A stretch of 64,000 nucleotides of DNA from Protula sp. h YS-2021 (Eukaryota > Annelida > Polychaeta > Sabellida > Serpulidae), in contig OX457025.1 in NCBI GenBank assembly GCA_949752745.1, forward strand, positions 96,785,804 to 96,849,803. The letters are read 5' to 3'. Position numbers and translations under genes: made by a program. Under the pieces are notes generated by a model. It did no database searches. It was given only the letters and a program-made list of their open reading frames with translations, and was not told where the DNA came from. Position 1 is the first letter of the stretch, and every line of letters begins with the position of its first letter. Of the stretch, positions 37,987 through 48,365 are shown in pieces.

Positions 37987-38100
37987 AAAATCCTCGGGAT
38001 TTTAGGTACGCTTGTATATCACTTACTGAATGGTCTGCGACGGCGTCGCAGGTCAACATTCAATATGTAATATGCAAGTGTACCTAAAATACGAGAATTC
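37987..38100. repeat. 115-bp hairpin, copy 3
   Basis: The duplicate of copy 1 in the second 2.3-kb unit, centred at 38043. It has the same CTGCGACG stem. Confidence 0.9.
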
Positions 38101-38647
38101 CAATTTTTAGCACTTTTTACTAGCAGTATTAAATTTTAATATATTGCTAAAGGGAACGGGAGAATACAACCCAGACAATTCGTCCCGAACAATTCCCCTC
38201 GTAGGACAATTCCCTGCGAGGTCAATTCCCCTCAATTCAATTTTGTTTTTCTTATATTTTTTTTCTTTTCTTTGTATTCTTTCTCTCTTTTATTAACAAA
38301 TTATTGCCCTTTTGTCTTTTAATTGGAGGCCGTGTAATTGTCCTTTCAACATTGACGCGTTTTATTTTGAAAAAAAAACAAAAGATGAGTACCACCTTGT
38401 TTTGTTATCACAGTACATCCCATTTCCCCCTACATAAAACCTAGTAGCTACAACTAATTTATAAACTTATCTTATTTATTGATTTTAATTTACTCAAAAC
38501 AGTAAAAATTTTGGTTACCAGACTTTACCTTTAGGCATCAGGCTTTTATGTATTGTAAATATGTGTTCGATCATTGTTTTGTATATCCATGCCTGATACT
38601 CCCTTTAGCAGCCATCTAAATATTAGCTAAGTTAAATGCTAATAAAG

Positions 38648-38762
38648 AAAATTCTCGGGAATTTAGGTATGCTTGTATATCACTTACTGAATGGCCTGCG
38701 ACGGCGTCGCAGGTCAACATTCAATATGTAATATGCAAGTGTACCTAAAATCCGAGAATTTA
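38648..38762. repeat. 115-bp hairpin, copy 4
   Basis: The duplicate of copy 2 in the second unit, centred at 38704, with the perfect 19-mer palindrome. Confidence 0.9.
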
Positions 38763-39479
38763 ATTTTTAGCACTTGTACTAGTAGTATTAAGTTTTAATA
38801 TATTGCTAAAAGGAACAGAACAATGCAACTCAGACTATTCCCCCAGTCAATTCTTCCCGACAATTCCTCCCTCCTCAGAACAATTCCCTTCGTAGGACAA
38901 TTCCCTGTTAGGCCTATTCCCCCAATTCATTTTTTTTGTCTTATTTTTCTTTTCGTTGTATTTTTCTCTCTTTTTTAACAAATTATTGCCCTTTTATCTT
39001 TTAACTGGAGGCCGTGTAATTGTCCTTTCAACATTGTCACGTTTTATTTTGAAAAAAAAAAACAAAACAAAAGATGAGTACCACCTTGTTTTATTATCAC
39101 AGTACAGCCCATTTCCCCCTACTTAAAACCTAGTAGCTACAACTAATTTATAAACTTATCTTATTTATTGATTTTAATTTACTCAAAATAGTAAAAAATT
39201 TAGTTACCAGGTTTAACCAGGTTTTGCTGGAGTTGTTAGTTTTTACGTGTACATCGGTCGGATCCGCCGTAATGTCCGTGGTGCACCTGGTTGGCTCTTT
39301 GCTCGAGCCACCACGTCGCCAGTACGCCGACTGTGCGCAGCGCATTCTTCAAATAGCCCGAGACTTCGAAAACCGACGGATTGTTTACTATTTGCGTGGA
39401 ATTGTCAACAATATCCGGTTTTAAATGGCAGAAAAGACTTTCGCTGCATGCAGAAGAATTTTGCATTTTTAATTTTAAG

Positions 39480-40520
39480 GTATTTTCTAAAGGAAGAAGT
39501 GACAGATACCTGGTTGTTTAATGTTTATTTTGGCATTTAAAGTAAAAAAATTAAGTTGGGGAGGAATAGTCCTCGGGAAGAATTGTCCTACGGGGGGAAT
39601 TGTTCGTGGGGGGGTTGTCAGAGGGGGAATTGTCCTAGACCCATTGCTATATACATGATTTTAGTCAACATAACTCATAACTAGGCTAGGTACTTTTAAT
39701 ATCATAGTTTTAATGTCATAATATTTCACTGGGAGACCATGGTATAAAAAACCTACATACGGAGAACAAGTAGATATTGTTGCACAATATTTTTTTCTTA
39801 AATGTAATGCTATAGTATGATATTGCAGTTTAAAGTAAATATATATAGAATGAAGAACATTTTCGGGAATTTTAGGTATGCTTTGTATTTCACTTATTGA
39901 ATGGCCTGCGACGGCGTCGCAAATAGTCGAAACACATATGTTGCGGAAGAAGTTGCGGAAGTGCAAATATCTGACTGTTTCGAATAAAAAATTCGGGCGT
40001 ATTTTTTTTATTTTAAGGTATTTTCTAAACCAAGAAGTGACAGATACCTGGTTGTTTTATTTTTATTTTGGCATTCAGAGTAAAAAAAATTAAGTGGGGG
40101 AGGAATAGTCCTCGGGAAGAATTGTCCTACGGGGGAATTGTTTGGGGGATTGTCGGAGGGAGAATTGTCCTAGACCCATTGCTATATACATGATTTTAGT
40201 CAACATAACTCTTTAGGCTAAGTAATTTTAGTATCATAGTTTTAATGTCATAATTTTTGACTGGGAGACCATGGTATTAAAAAACCCACATACGGAGAAC
40301 AAGTAGATATAGTTGCACAATATTTTTTTCTTAAATGTAATGCTATAGTATGGTATTGCAGTTTAAAATAAATATATATAGAATAAAGAAAATTCTCGGG
40401 AATTTTAGGTATGCTTTGTATTTCACTTACTGAATGGCCTGCGACGGCGTCGCAAACAGTCGAAACACATATGTTGCGGAAGAAGTTGCGGAAGTGCAAA
40501 TTTCTGACTGTTTCGAATAA
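39480..40520. repeat. 0.53-kb tandem duplication, right arm only
   Basis: About 39480-39990 and 40010-40520 are direct repeats offset 533 bp. Each carries a GACAATTCCC array, a GGGAGACCATGGTAT motif and a one-armed hairpin (centres 39914 and 40447). The left arm has a single copy at about 11264-11790. Minus-strand frames at 39661-39966 and 40248-40499 are paralogous repeat translations. Confidence 0.9.
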
Positions 40521-40529
40521 AAAAAGTTC

Positions 40530-43500
40530 GGGCGTATGAATTTATGTATGATGCTGGATATAATATGTAGCAATATATGGATACTTTTTTGCCACCTCTT
40601 TTCTATAATTCTATAATTGTGTTTTTAGCAGAAATGTGATTGAATATAATTCTTTTTATATGCTATAGTAACGATTCGCTTGAAACATTTTGCACTAATT
40701 TATCAATGGATGTGTACTGCAACGAACGTGAAGAGTCTGATTGTAAACATGGAGATACAGAGGTTACCTGTGATTTGAATGTGAAAATTGCGTGTGTGAT
40801 CTGACTTCCAATATATAAGCGTTCATGTAAGCATAGGCTGAGAATACTTGCAGTGTTATTTCCTGGTTAGAGGTAGCTAGAACTATACATGGGTCGAGAG
40901 AGTGTCTGCAATACTTGAGATCTGTGTGCCTGTAAGCATACATTGAATAGTTGCTTGTACCTGATCGTGAACCGAATAGTAAGCTAAGTATTAGAAGCAA
41001 ATATATCCAGCAAACCAATTAAAAAAACATCCGAACCCAAAATCCATGCACTGAAAGAAAAATAGAATTCCATCCAAGTGCTAGCAACCTCTTGATGGCG
41101 TGTGTGTTTATTTCGGTTGAAATTAAGTAATAATTAAGTCTTATTTTGGCTCTCAATGACAGGTACAGAATTCCCCTCCAATCCCAAAAAACTCTCCCTT
41201 ATAAACACTCTGTTTAGTTCAGGTAATAACTTGCTTTTCGGTGGACACATTTTGGGGAAAATTAAAACCTTGAAATGGATTTATAGTCAAAACAAACGAC
41301 TACCATTGTGAAAATCCTAAGATTTAAATGAGGCTACAGCAAGTTTGTATATCTAAATCGTATTTAAATTAATACAGGCGAAAGGTTTAACATAACCCAA
41401 CTGAGGCCTCTATCTGTGCGCTATTGATTCGTATACTTGTTTTGTTTCCTCAGTACTCTGTGTGTTCAGTGTTTTGCATACGTGTTTCGTAACTTAAATA
41501 CTCCTGTTTGTAAAGCACGCACTAGAAAGCCTCTGTTGCTGGGTTTCAGACAGTCTGTGTGTACTGCTGTATGGATAAAATAACGTCTGTATATCAGCGG
41601 AAAAATTGGTTCTAAAAGATTCAAGGAAATATGGATTTGTTAGGCGTGTCTATGAAAGTGAAGGTTTCTGGTAGAAATATATCTTAAACTTGGGTATTTT
41701 TACTGGATAGTAACGCCAGTTATCGTATTAATTTGTGAGTATAAATTGTTTGTACTTTTTTGGTTGATTACAGCCCCCCCCCCTCTAGAGCAGTAGCCAT
41801 CACATTGCAATAGAATTTTCTTGTTGCCCTCGCCCCGTGTGTCAGTTCAGTATGTGTACTTTAAGGGTCACATTTTGGAAAAAGAGTGTCAGGAATCTGT
41901 GAAATGTTCAGGGCTAGTTTTAGACAGTTCAGTTTATGGTCATTTCATCATCAGCAGTCAAAGTAAAAGGACGGGTTTTGCTCAGAGCTTTTGTTTGTAA
42001 CCGTCTTTAGGCGCACCACACTAGGTAAATATTACATAAATTGGTACTCTAATGTTACTTGTTCAAGAAAATAATGGTTTTAGATAAATTTTATAGTCAG
42101 TTTTGAATGCTTTGTTGGTTTATAGCACGAGTTTTGGCTGATGTCAAATGCTGTGTTAGTGGGTTGTGTATAATGAATTTAGCGTTAAAGATTTATTAAA
42201 TGCTACTTTTATGCCGGGGCTGAAATGCAGTGCGCATTGTGTGTTATTTCAGTCACGGAGCGATGTTGGGACAATAAATACAGAGCACAACACGTCGGAC
42301 TTTATTTGTTCCCCGCCCTCCGTCGCTACAGTGACTAGTGTGCGCCGAGAGAGGTTGCTGGCTATGAGGGGTTAGACGCACCATGGGGTCGATGGCACCC
42401 ACCCAAGCAGAACCTTCCTGGTGTTGATGAGCTTCGACTAAGGTTTGCCGCAGATGTATCGTACCGCCACCTTCCGCAATTTTCCTTCAGTGACTTTTTC
42501 CGCCAGTTCGTCTGTGGTAAAATGAGACTGTGAACTTTTGGCTTCTTTTCATGACTTCAGCGCCTAGAATTCCAACGTGAGACTCTCGAAGACCGCAGTG
42601 AAAATTAATAACTGCCTAGTGCAGTTCAGATGGGTTCATGTGCTAGCAACCTCTGAATCCAAAGTGGTGTTCAAAAAGGTTCGCAATTAGTCAAAATAGT
42701 TCGCAATAGTCAATGACAGGTTTAAAATTTACCCTTTACTTTCAGTAAATATTGTTGTTTTATTCCCAGAATATTTCTCTCTTTCTACCACAGAGATTTG
42801 ATTTAAAAAAAGCAAAACAAAACAACTTGTTATTGATTTCCAGTCAAATTAATGACTCCTACTGTTGCGTAAATAACAAACATTGCAAAAGTTTTCAGTG
42901 AAAATGCCGAGTTAAAGGTTTACAATATGCCCAGTGGTCATGTATATGTAATCATGTTTACGCCAGTTGTTTTGTGAAAGACATAGTTGAATTCTGTATA
43001 ATTTTTCCATAGATGTCAGGTTAATTTTGTTAGCGATCTCAAAATTCCGATGTGGTGTCATAATTTCTCTATACGGGCATGTTATTTCACTTGGGGCATG
43101 TTATAATGTTAAATAAAATATGTTTCAATAAAAAAATTATCTCCTACCCCTCCCTACTGGTGAACGAATGTTTTAAAAACTGTGTGTAACTGTTCGATAT
43201 TTGTGATAAATTTTGTTTGAAATATAGTTAAAGCTTCGGAAACCCCCCCCCCCCTACCCTGGCTGTGGCAGCATGTGGTTGTCAAAATAAATTGTCTTTT
43301 TTTAGGATTGTAATCCCAATTCCACAGGTCACCTTCAGCTCTGTGTGTTTATTGTTTCTTTCGAGTTAAAAGTTAGGTCAAATGTGTACGAAATCTTTCT
43401 AGTTTCACAGCCTGGGACGCATGTTGAGGCAGAAATTGCACTTATTATTTTTTGGTCATTTTCGGCTAAGGCTACTGTACTATGTTTTGTATAATCAGCT

Positions 43501-44061
43501 GATGTTTATTGCTCGCAGCTGTCTTCAAAGCTCTCTCCCTCACGTATAGTGCAGCCAAGACCACTGATTTATCGGTCATTCTTTTGTGTGCAGTTTTTGC
43601 GGACTGGTTTATATTCGGCATTCCCTCTTACGCGTTAAACTGCTCCGTAAAACATCTTATGTTTTTGGAAAATTTAAAATAGTTAATCTTACGAGATCTC
43701 CCCAAAATCAGTCGTTTAAAACGGCTCCAAAACTTGAAACATATTGCGTTGAAACTTACCTAAAATACTGTATTAAAACATATTTCAAGTATCCTGTGTT
43801 CAACTCAAATTTATCGTGTTGTTACTTAAAATAGACCTCTCAAAATTGCTCAAATCTTAAAAGGTATATTCAGCTTTCCATTATGCTCATTATTTTGATA
43901 AAACATTATCCAGATCTATTTTAAAAGCGTTTTATTTCCACCGATAAAACTTTGCCGTGTACCGTGTACTGTTTGTTTACTGTGTATAGGCCAAGGCAGC
44001 GGTCTTGCTGCTTGTCAGCTAATCAGTACTGTTTCGTTATTGATCGAGTTCTCTCTCTCTT

Positions 44062-44113
<52 letters not shown>

Positions 44114-45400
44114 ACACAAGCCCAGCTTGTATTCAAAAGAGTGCTCTCCCTCTGTCTCTGTAGCACAGGCCTGGCTTATGCCTTTCTTACTGTCGTGTGT
44201 AAAATTTATTCATATTAACTGTCAATCATTTTCAAAAGGGGCGGAGTCAGAGATCATGTGATTAATTTGTACGACGGTGGATGTGTCACATGATTTCAGG
44301 TTTGCGTTATGCTGTCATATATGCGTTGATTATTTTTCGCGTTTTCGTTTCAATACCGTGTCGCGTCAAAAATCGAAAGATGTTGCGTGCGTTCAGTTTG
44401 CGGTACGCAAGCGAACGCCCGTGTGTTATTGTGGTTTGATTTTTTATAGCAAAAAAACCTCCTTGGAGCTCATATTAGGAAAGTACCACCTTAGCACGTG
44501 ACAAAAGGGAATTCCGTACGATCGCCTCGTTTCGAATTTTGGAAAATACCTTTATTTAAAGTGTAAAAATTCTACCCGCCCATCCAAATAATTTTTTTGG
44601 AATTCGTTCCCGAAACCTTTTTGATATTTATCGTGTAAAAATAATTGTTGAATTATGTTCTGGATTGGTTTTAAATTTAAGATGTCTCAAATAGTCGTCA
44701 AAGATTAAGACTTGTCTTAAATCGTATTTGTGTTTTATTCTGGTGCTATGTGCGTTAGTTTTCTCATTATTTTTTAAACTAGACCGACTAATCGACATCT
44801 AGATAAACACTCATGATTTTTTATGGATGACCAACTTGAAATAATTTAGATAAAATAATAATTGCTCCCTTCTATTGGCCTGAAAGGAAACGTATACCAG
44901 TCTTTTAATTTTCCATAAAGTGCGCGTGATTAAAAGGTTCTGTTTTTAATTTTGACTCTGTTTCATAGGCAATATTGTTGTATTGTTAAAATATTTTTCT
45001 GAATTGTTATCGTTGTAACAATTCTTGCTGTTTTCATGCATCTGTGATAGATTTATTATATTTTTTAACTTGAAGTGTGTTATAGAAACATCAATACCCC
45101 TTTTGAAAAATTTTATTATTTGGTCAACTCACTTAGAACATTAGATATTCGGCGATTTTTCTGAATAATTAATTTGAAATGTTGAATATTACATAATTTA
45201 ATCAACATGTTCTTTATTGCAAGTTGCAACCAAAATGTTAAATTATAGTTTATATTTGTATAATGTTTGGTTACATTTTTTTGCTGGTGCGGTGCGGTAT
45301 AACTTTGTCTTGCTCTTCATGAATACTTACTTTACAAAAATATTACACCAAAATTCTTATGTGAAGGGAAAAATTGTGATTGTTTAAGATAAAAACTGTT
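40530..45400. other. Non-coding DNA shared by both arms
   Basis: Partner of about 5410-11260. It lacks the 1.2-kb left-arm insertion (junction at about 41941). A C9 run at about 41775 and a C10 run at about 43240 differ in length from their partners. No supported exon is present; the frame at 42166-42375 is a truncated version of the left-arm block at 8021-8395. Confidence 0.55.
44050..44110. repeat. CT microsatellite (long allele)
   Basis: About 60 bp of CT repeats with TTTCTCTC interruptions; partner of the shorter GA run at 6684-6718. Confidence 0.92.
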
Positions 45401-45600
45401 ACAATCACTAATTGTGTCCCTATGAAGCAACACTGAAATGTTGTATCCCAATTCCTTTTACTTGCGTTTTAATTGCAAAATGGTTATGGTGCCTTGGAAT
45501 TTGTTTTGATGTAACACTTGACTTTGTCTTCGACTTTGTTTTGGTGTCAATGATCGAAGTTAGATATGATAGGTGTGGTTTTGATCATGCTTACAGTAAT

Positions 45601-45625
45601 CCGTCTAATGAAGTTCAGTCATCTA
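45601..45625. other. Unoccupied site for the left-arm 4.8-kb insertion
   Basis: The sequence CCGTCTAATGAAGTTCAGTC is continuous here, whereas the left-arm equivalent is split between about 432 and 5206. It gives the pre-insertion state, allowing for a few substitutions. Confidence 0.8.
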
Positions 45626-46044
45626 GGATCCTTGGCGCTTGTGCGGTGTTATAACATCGTGAGATGACACACCTTTAATATTTCGAAGATGTCATACTCT
45701 ATGTATTTCTAGATAAATCTGAAATCTATAACAAAAACTTGTGCTGAAACGGTAGATAAACACTAAAACATCAATATACTTTGTTCTTTTTCGCCGGAAA
45801 AGCCTGAAGAAAACCCGTGTTGCTGGTCCGAGCTTCGCCATTGACTGAAAGTGTGTCAGTTTCTGCTCCATGGTGTTTTAATCTCCTTTGGCTGTAGATA
45901 TTTAAGTTTTTATTCATGGAAATACCAATCCCTGCCCAGTTTAGATGCCATAGAGCCTGGTGACTGACTACTACTACTACTTGTTCCATGATATAGTGAT
46001 AGTTATAACATAGAGCACAATAGTTTTGAATAAGCCAATTCATA

Positions 46045-46450
46045 CTTTCATACTTTTAAGGATAGCTAATTTAAAATCCACGGGGTGGGGTGAATATATG
46101 AGAGGAGGAAAAGAAGTGAATTTGACCTAGATAGGCCAAAAGTCAACTTCAGCTGCTGCATGCAAATTTACGTTCACGGTGCACTATCAGCAACTTGTTT
46201 TCATAATATTCCAAAATAATATTTTGGAACTACAGAGCACATGTATTTGTTATTGTTGATGTTGGTTAAGGTCCCTACATGTTGCAGATGACACTGTGGC
46301 CCGCGCAAACGAAGGAGCAATAGTGCTCGTACTAATTAAAAGGTTGTCACTCGCTTCATTTTTATATGTTGAAAATTATCGAACTTTTATTGGATATATT
46401 TTTGCAGGATAACTTCAGTCGAATCTTGCATATGCGGCCCGAGGTTTTAC
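46045..46450. other. Unique DNA just outside the right arm
   Basis: No inverted partner in the window and no coding signal. An AAGCCAATTCATACTTT string sits at the arm edge (46031-46047), resembling one end of the small inverted-terminal family. Confidence 0.5.
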
Positions 46451-46454
46451 AAGA

Positions 46455-46839
46455 ATGAAAAACCAGACTCCGCAGAATTCAAGTGACAAGAAAGCTTCAA
46501 CAGATGTTGTCATGTCCTCAGGAGAAGCTTTAGATGTACTTTCTAATTTTCTCGTGCCAGTATCTAATGTTGTTAACAGGTATGGAATATTATATCTTTG
46601 CCAAGGTTAAAGTGTTCAAAATGTTAGAATTAATGATTGACACGTAAACTTTGTTTCAGTATGCCTAATAGAAATTTAAATTGTGACGAAGGAGATGAAC
46701 TTGATGCGGCTTGTCATGTAATATTTTATTTTTGAAGCATATAGAGATGTATGGTACTGTACTTTAATTTGTTTTAGAATTACTTTAAAAGCGGTACGAT
46801 AATGAAGTACATGAATTGATATTTCAGAGATTTAAATGA
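46455..46839 (+). CDS. Candidate small spliced gene, 64 residues
   Basis: Exon 46455-46579 starts at ATG (MKNQTPQNSSDKKASTD...), has 41 codons plus two bases and ends AACAG before GTATGG. Exon 46660-46717 follows TTTGTTTCAG and continues in frame (SMPNRNLNCDEGDELDAACH) to GTAATA. A third exon from 46828 after GATATTTCAG adds three codons and a TGA at about 46837-46839. Phases 2 and 0 chain correctly without adjustment. An upstream TTTTTGCAG at about 46400 suggests a 5' non-coding exon. The product is polar and acidic with no recognised domain; using the third exon in another frame would give a different tail (HIKACFPFRKFRGGFFLKHK). There is no partner in the palindrome. It could be a gene fragment or chance. 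Confidence 0.35.
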
Positions 46840-47755
46840 GCATATCAAGGCATGTTTTCCGTTTCGTAAATTCAGGGGTGGCTTCTTCCTTAAGCACAAG
46901 AAAACAAATGATGATGACTAGAAACGCCAGGAAAGATCGATGTTTGCGACAAGTGAGACTTGGCCATCTTCAATGCACACCAGCTGTGTACCCAGTGCGG
47001 AAAAAGCCTCCATTTAAACTGCTGCTTTTTTGAGGGTATATGAAGTAACAAAATACTGAGTAGAGTGCGTGAACAGAACAGATCTTTTCTGAATTCTTTT
47101 TTAAAATACTAGATTATGCGGATGCATCGGATCAATGGTGGGCAGATCGGGGCTTCCTTATTAAAGAAGAACTACTTGAGAGCTGAGCAGGACAAATACG
47201 AGAAAATGGCGCTTGCTCACCACTCGCCCATTCACAAGAGAAAGGATGGCATTCACTATGACAGTCTCGCTTCGCAGTTTTGCACCTGTTCCACTTCAAC
47301 TCCGACAGTCTCGTCACAAATCATTCGCTGTGCCTGATTGCTACAGAGCTGTCGTTATCCGATTTCTACAGTATGACCGCGAACAGATCATGGACGCTCA
47401 TTAGACCTGAAATTTAATTTTACAGATCCTGCCATATTTTGCCGTGATCTAAGTGACAAAAACCAAATGTTGTACAGTCGTCGCGATACACGGTTCGTTA
47501 CACAAACGACTGAAACGGCTAGTTTGTGATACGCTGCCCTAGCAACCAGCGAAACACTCACTCACCCCACCCGCCACGTCCAGCAAAGCGAAATAAACAA
47601 ATGATTGGGACGGAGGTGCAGGAAGTCAAGCAATAGCTAGTGCTAGAAGATATGTTGAGAAAGCGATCGAGCGGCTCAAACGTAACAAAAATGTGACGTT
47701 TACTGGTTTTATTGAGGAGTGAGGAGTATTGGTGGGATATGCATATATTTTATCA
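46840..47755. other. Region with short open frames, no gene recognised
   Basis: Plus-strand frames at 46836-47033 and 47116-47337 (MRMHRINGGQIGASLLKKNY...) and a minus-strand frame at 47132-47317 overlap without any recognisable domain. The first plus frame may be untranslated or alternative sequence of the candidate gene just upstream. The segment 47400-47700 is CpG-richer but without motifs. Confidence 0.35.
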
Positions 47756-48365
47756 CTATATTGCTAAAGTTTGATGTGTCACCACCGGAGAGCGCAGTAA
47801 TTCGGCATAAGAAATCGTTATGCATGCACCCTGCAGGAGTTGAACCTACAATGACACTAAAAAAAAGTTAATAATATTAACACACATTTGGTAATATATG
47901 CACACAGAATATGCTAACATAGGAAGACCTTTTGTATATGTTAAAATACACTAAAAGTGTCACTTAGAGAGACCATAGATAAAAAATAGTAAATAGGGAG
48001 ACCAAAGTATCGTCTACGAAAGTTGTATTTTTGGGTTATATATCTTTGATTATTATATATTATGCACATTTGTTCCCCTATTTACTATATTACTAAAGTT
48101 TGATGTGCCACCACCGGAGAGCGCAGTAACTCGGCATAAGAAATCGTTATGCGTGCACCCTGCAGGAGTTGAACCTACAATGGCACTAACAAAATAGTTG
48201 ATAATATATACACACGTTTGATAATATATGCACACAGAATAAGCCAACATAGGAGGACGTTTTGTATATGTTAAAAGACACTAAAGGTGTCACTTAGAGA
48301 GACCATAGGTAAAAATAGTTAGAGAGACCATAAATAAAAATAGTAAATAGGGAGACCAAAGTACC
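47756..48365. repeat. 330-bp tandem duplication with GGAGACC satellite
   Basis: Two units start at about 47756 and 48086 (TATATT(G/A)CTAAAGTTTGATGTG). Each has GAGAGCGCAGTAA, a short GCATAAGAAATCGTTATGC hairpin and CCTGCAGGAGTTGAACCTAC, then the GGAGACC satellite also found at 18560 and 28400. On the minus strand GTAGG-TTCAACT-CCTGC has the form of a tRNA T-arm with a B-box-like GGTTCAACTCC, but no other tRNA parts are visible. Confidence 0.85.

Larger units (their letters stand above)
34530..39130. repeat. 2.3-kb tandem duplication, right arm only
   Basis: Unit 1 is about 34530-36830 and unit 2 about 36830-39130, offset about 2290-2300 bp and nearly identical. A partial third start follows at 39124-39215. 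Each unit contains three versions of a CCTAGTAGCTACAACTAATT block, two hairpin palindromes, GACAATTCCC arrays and a TGACCTTGACC block. The left arm has only about 300 bp at the equivalent place (12120-12420). Open frames in it (for example 34823-35011 and 37122-37397 on minus) are AT-rich repeat translations. Confidence 0.92.
26731..46044. repeat. Right arm of giant imperfect palindrome
   Basis: Reverse complement of the left arm. It lacks the two left-arm insertions and has its own tandem expansions at 34530-39130 and 39480-40520. The outer limit is given by the window start on the other side: the last base pairable with base 1 is about 46044, so the true outer end cannot be seen. Sequence from 46045 onward has no partner in the window. 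Confidence 0.93.

Noticed and set aside
34823..38059. Repeated open frames such as MIYFEKREIIQRKVKIRK and CDAVADHSVSDIQAYLKSRG
   Set aside because: They lie entirely in tandemly duplicated AT-rich repeat blocks and appear twice only because the 2.3-kb unit is duplicated.
39224..39424. ORF containing MSVVHLVGSLLEPPRRQYAD, with an open left-arm partner at 11843-12034 (minus)
   Set aside because: Comparing the two copies codon by codon by eye from the ATG gives about eight amino-acid changes and two synonymous ones, which is what unconstrained DNA would give.
1..46044. Palindrome as a complete giant transposon (Maverick-like) with very long inverted ends
   Set aside because: No capsid, DNA polymerase B, integrase or protease genes are seen in the spacer or arms, and the arms contain ordinary genomic repeats.
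47820..47850. Possible tRNA gene on the minus strand
   Set aside because: Only a T-arm can be formed; no acceptor stem pairing, D-arm or anticodon arm is present upstream.
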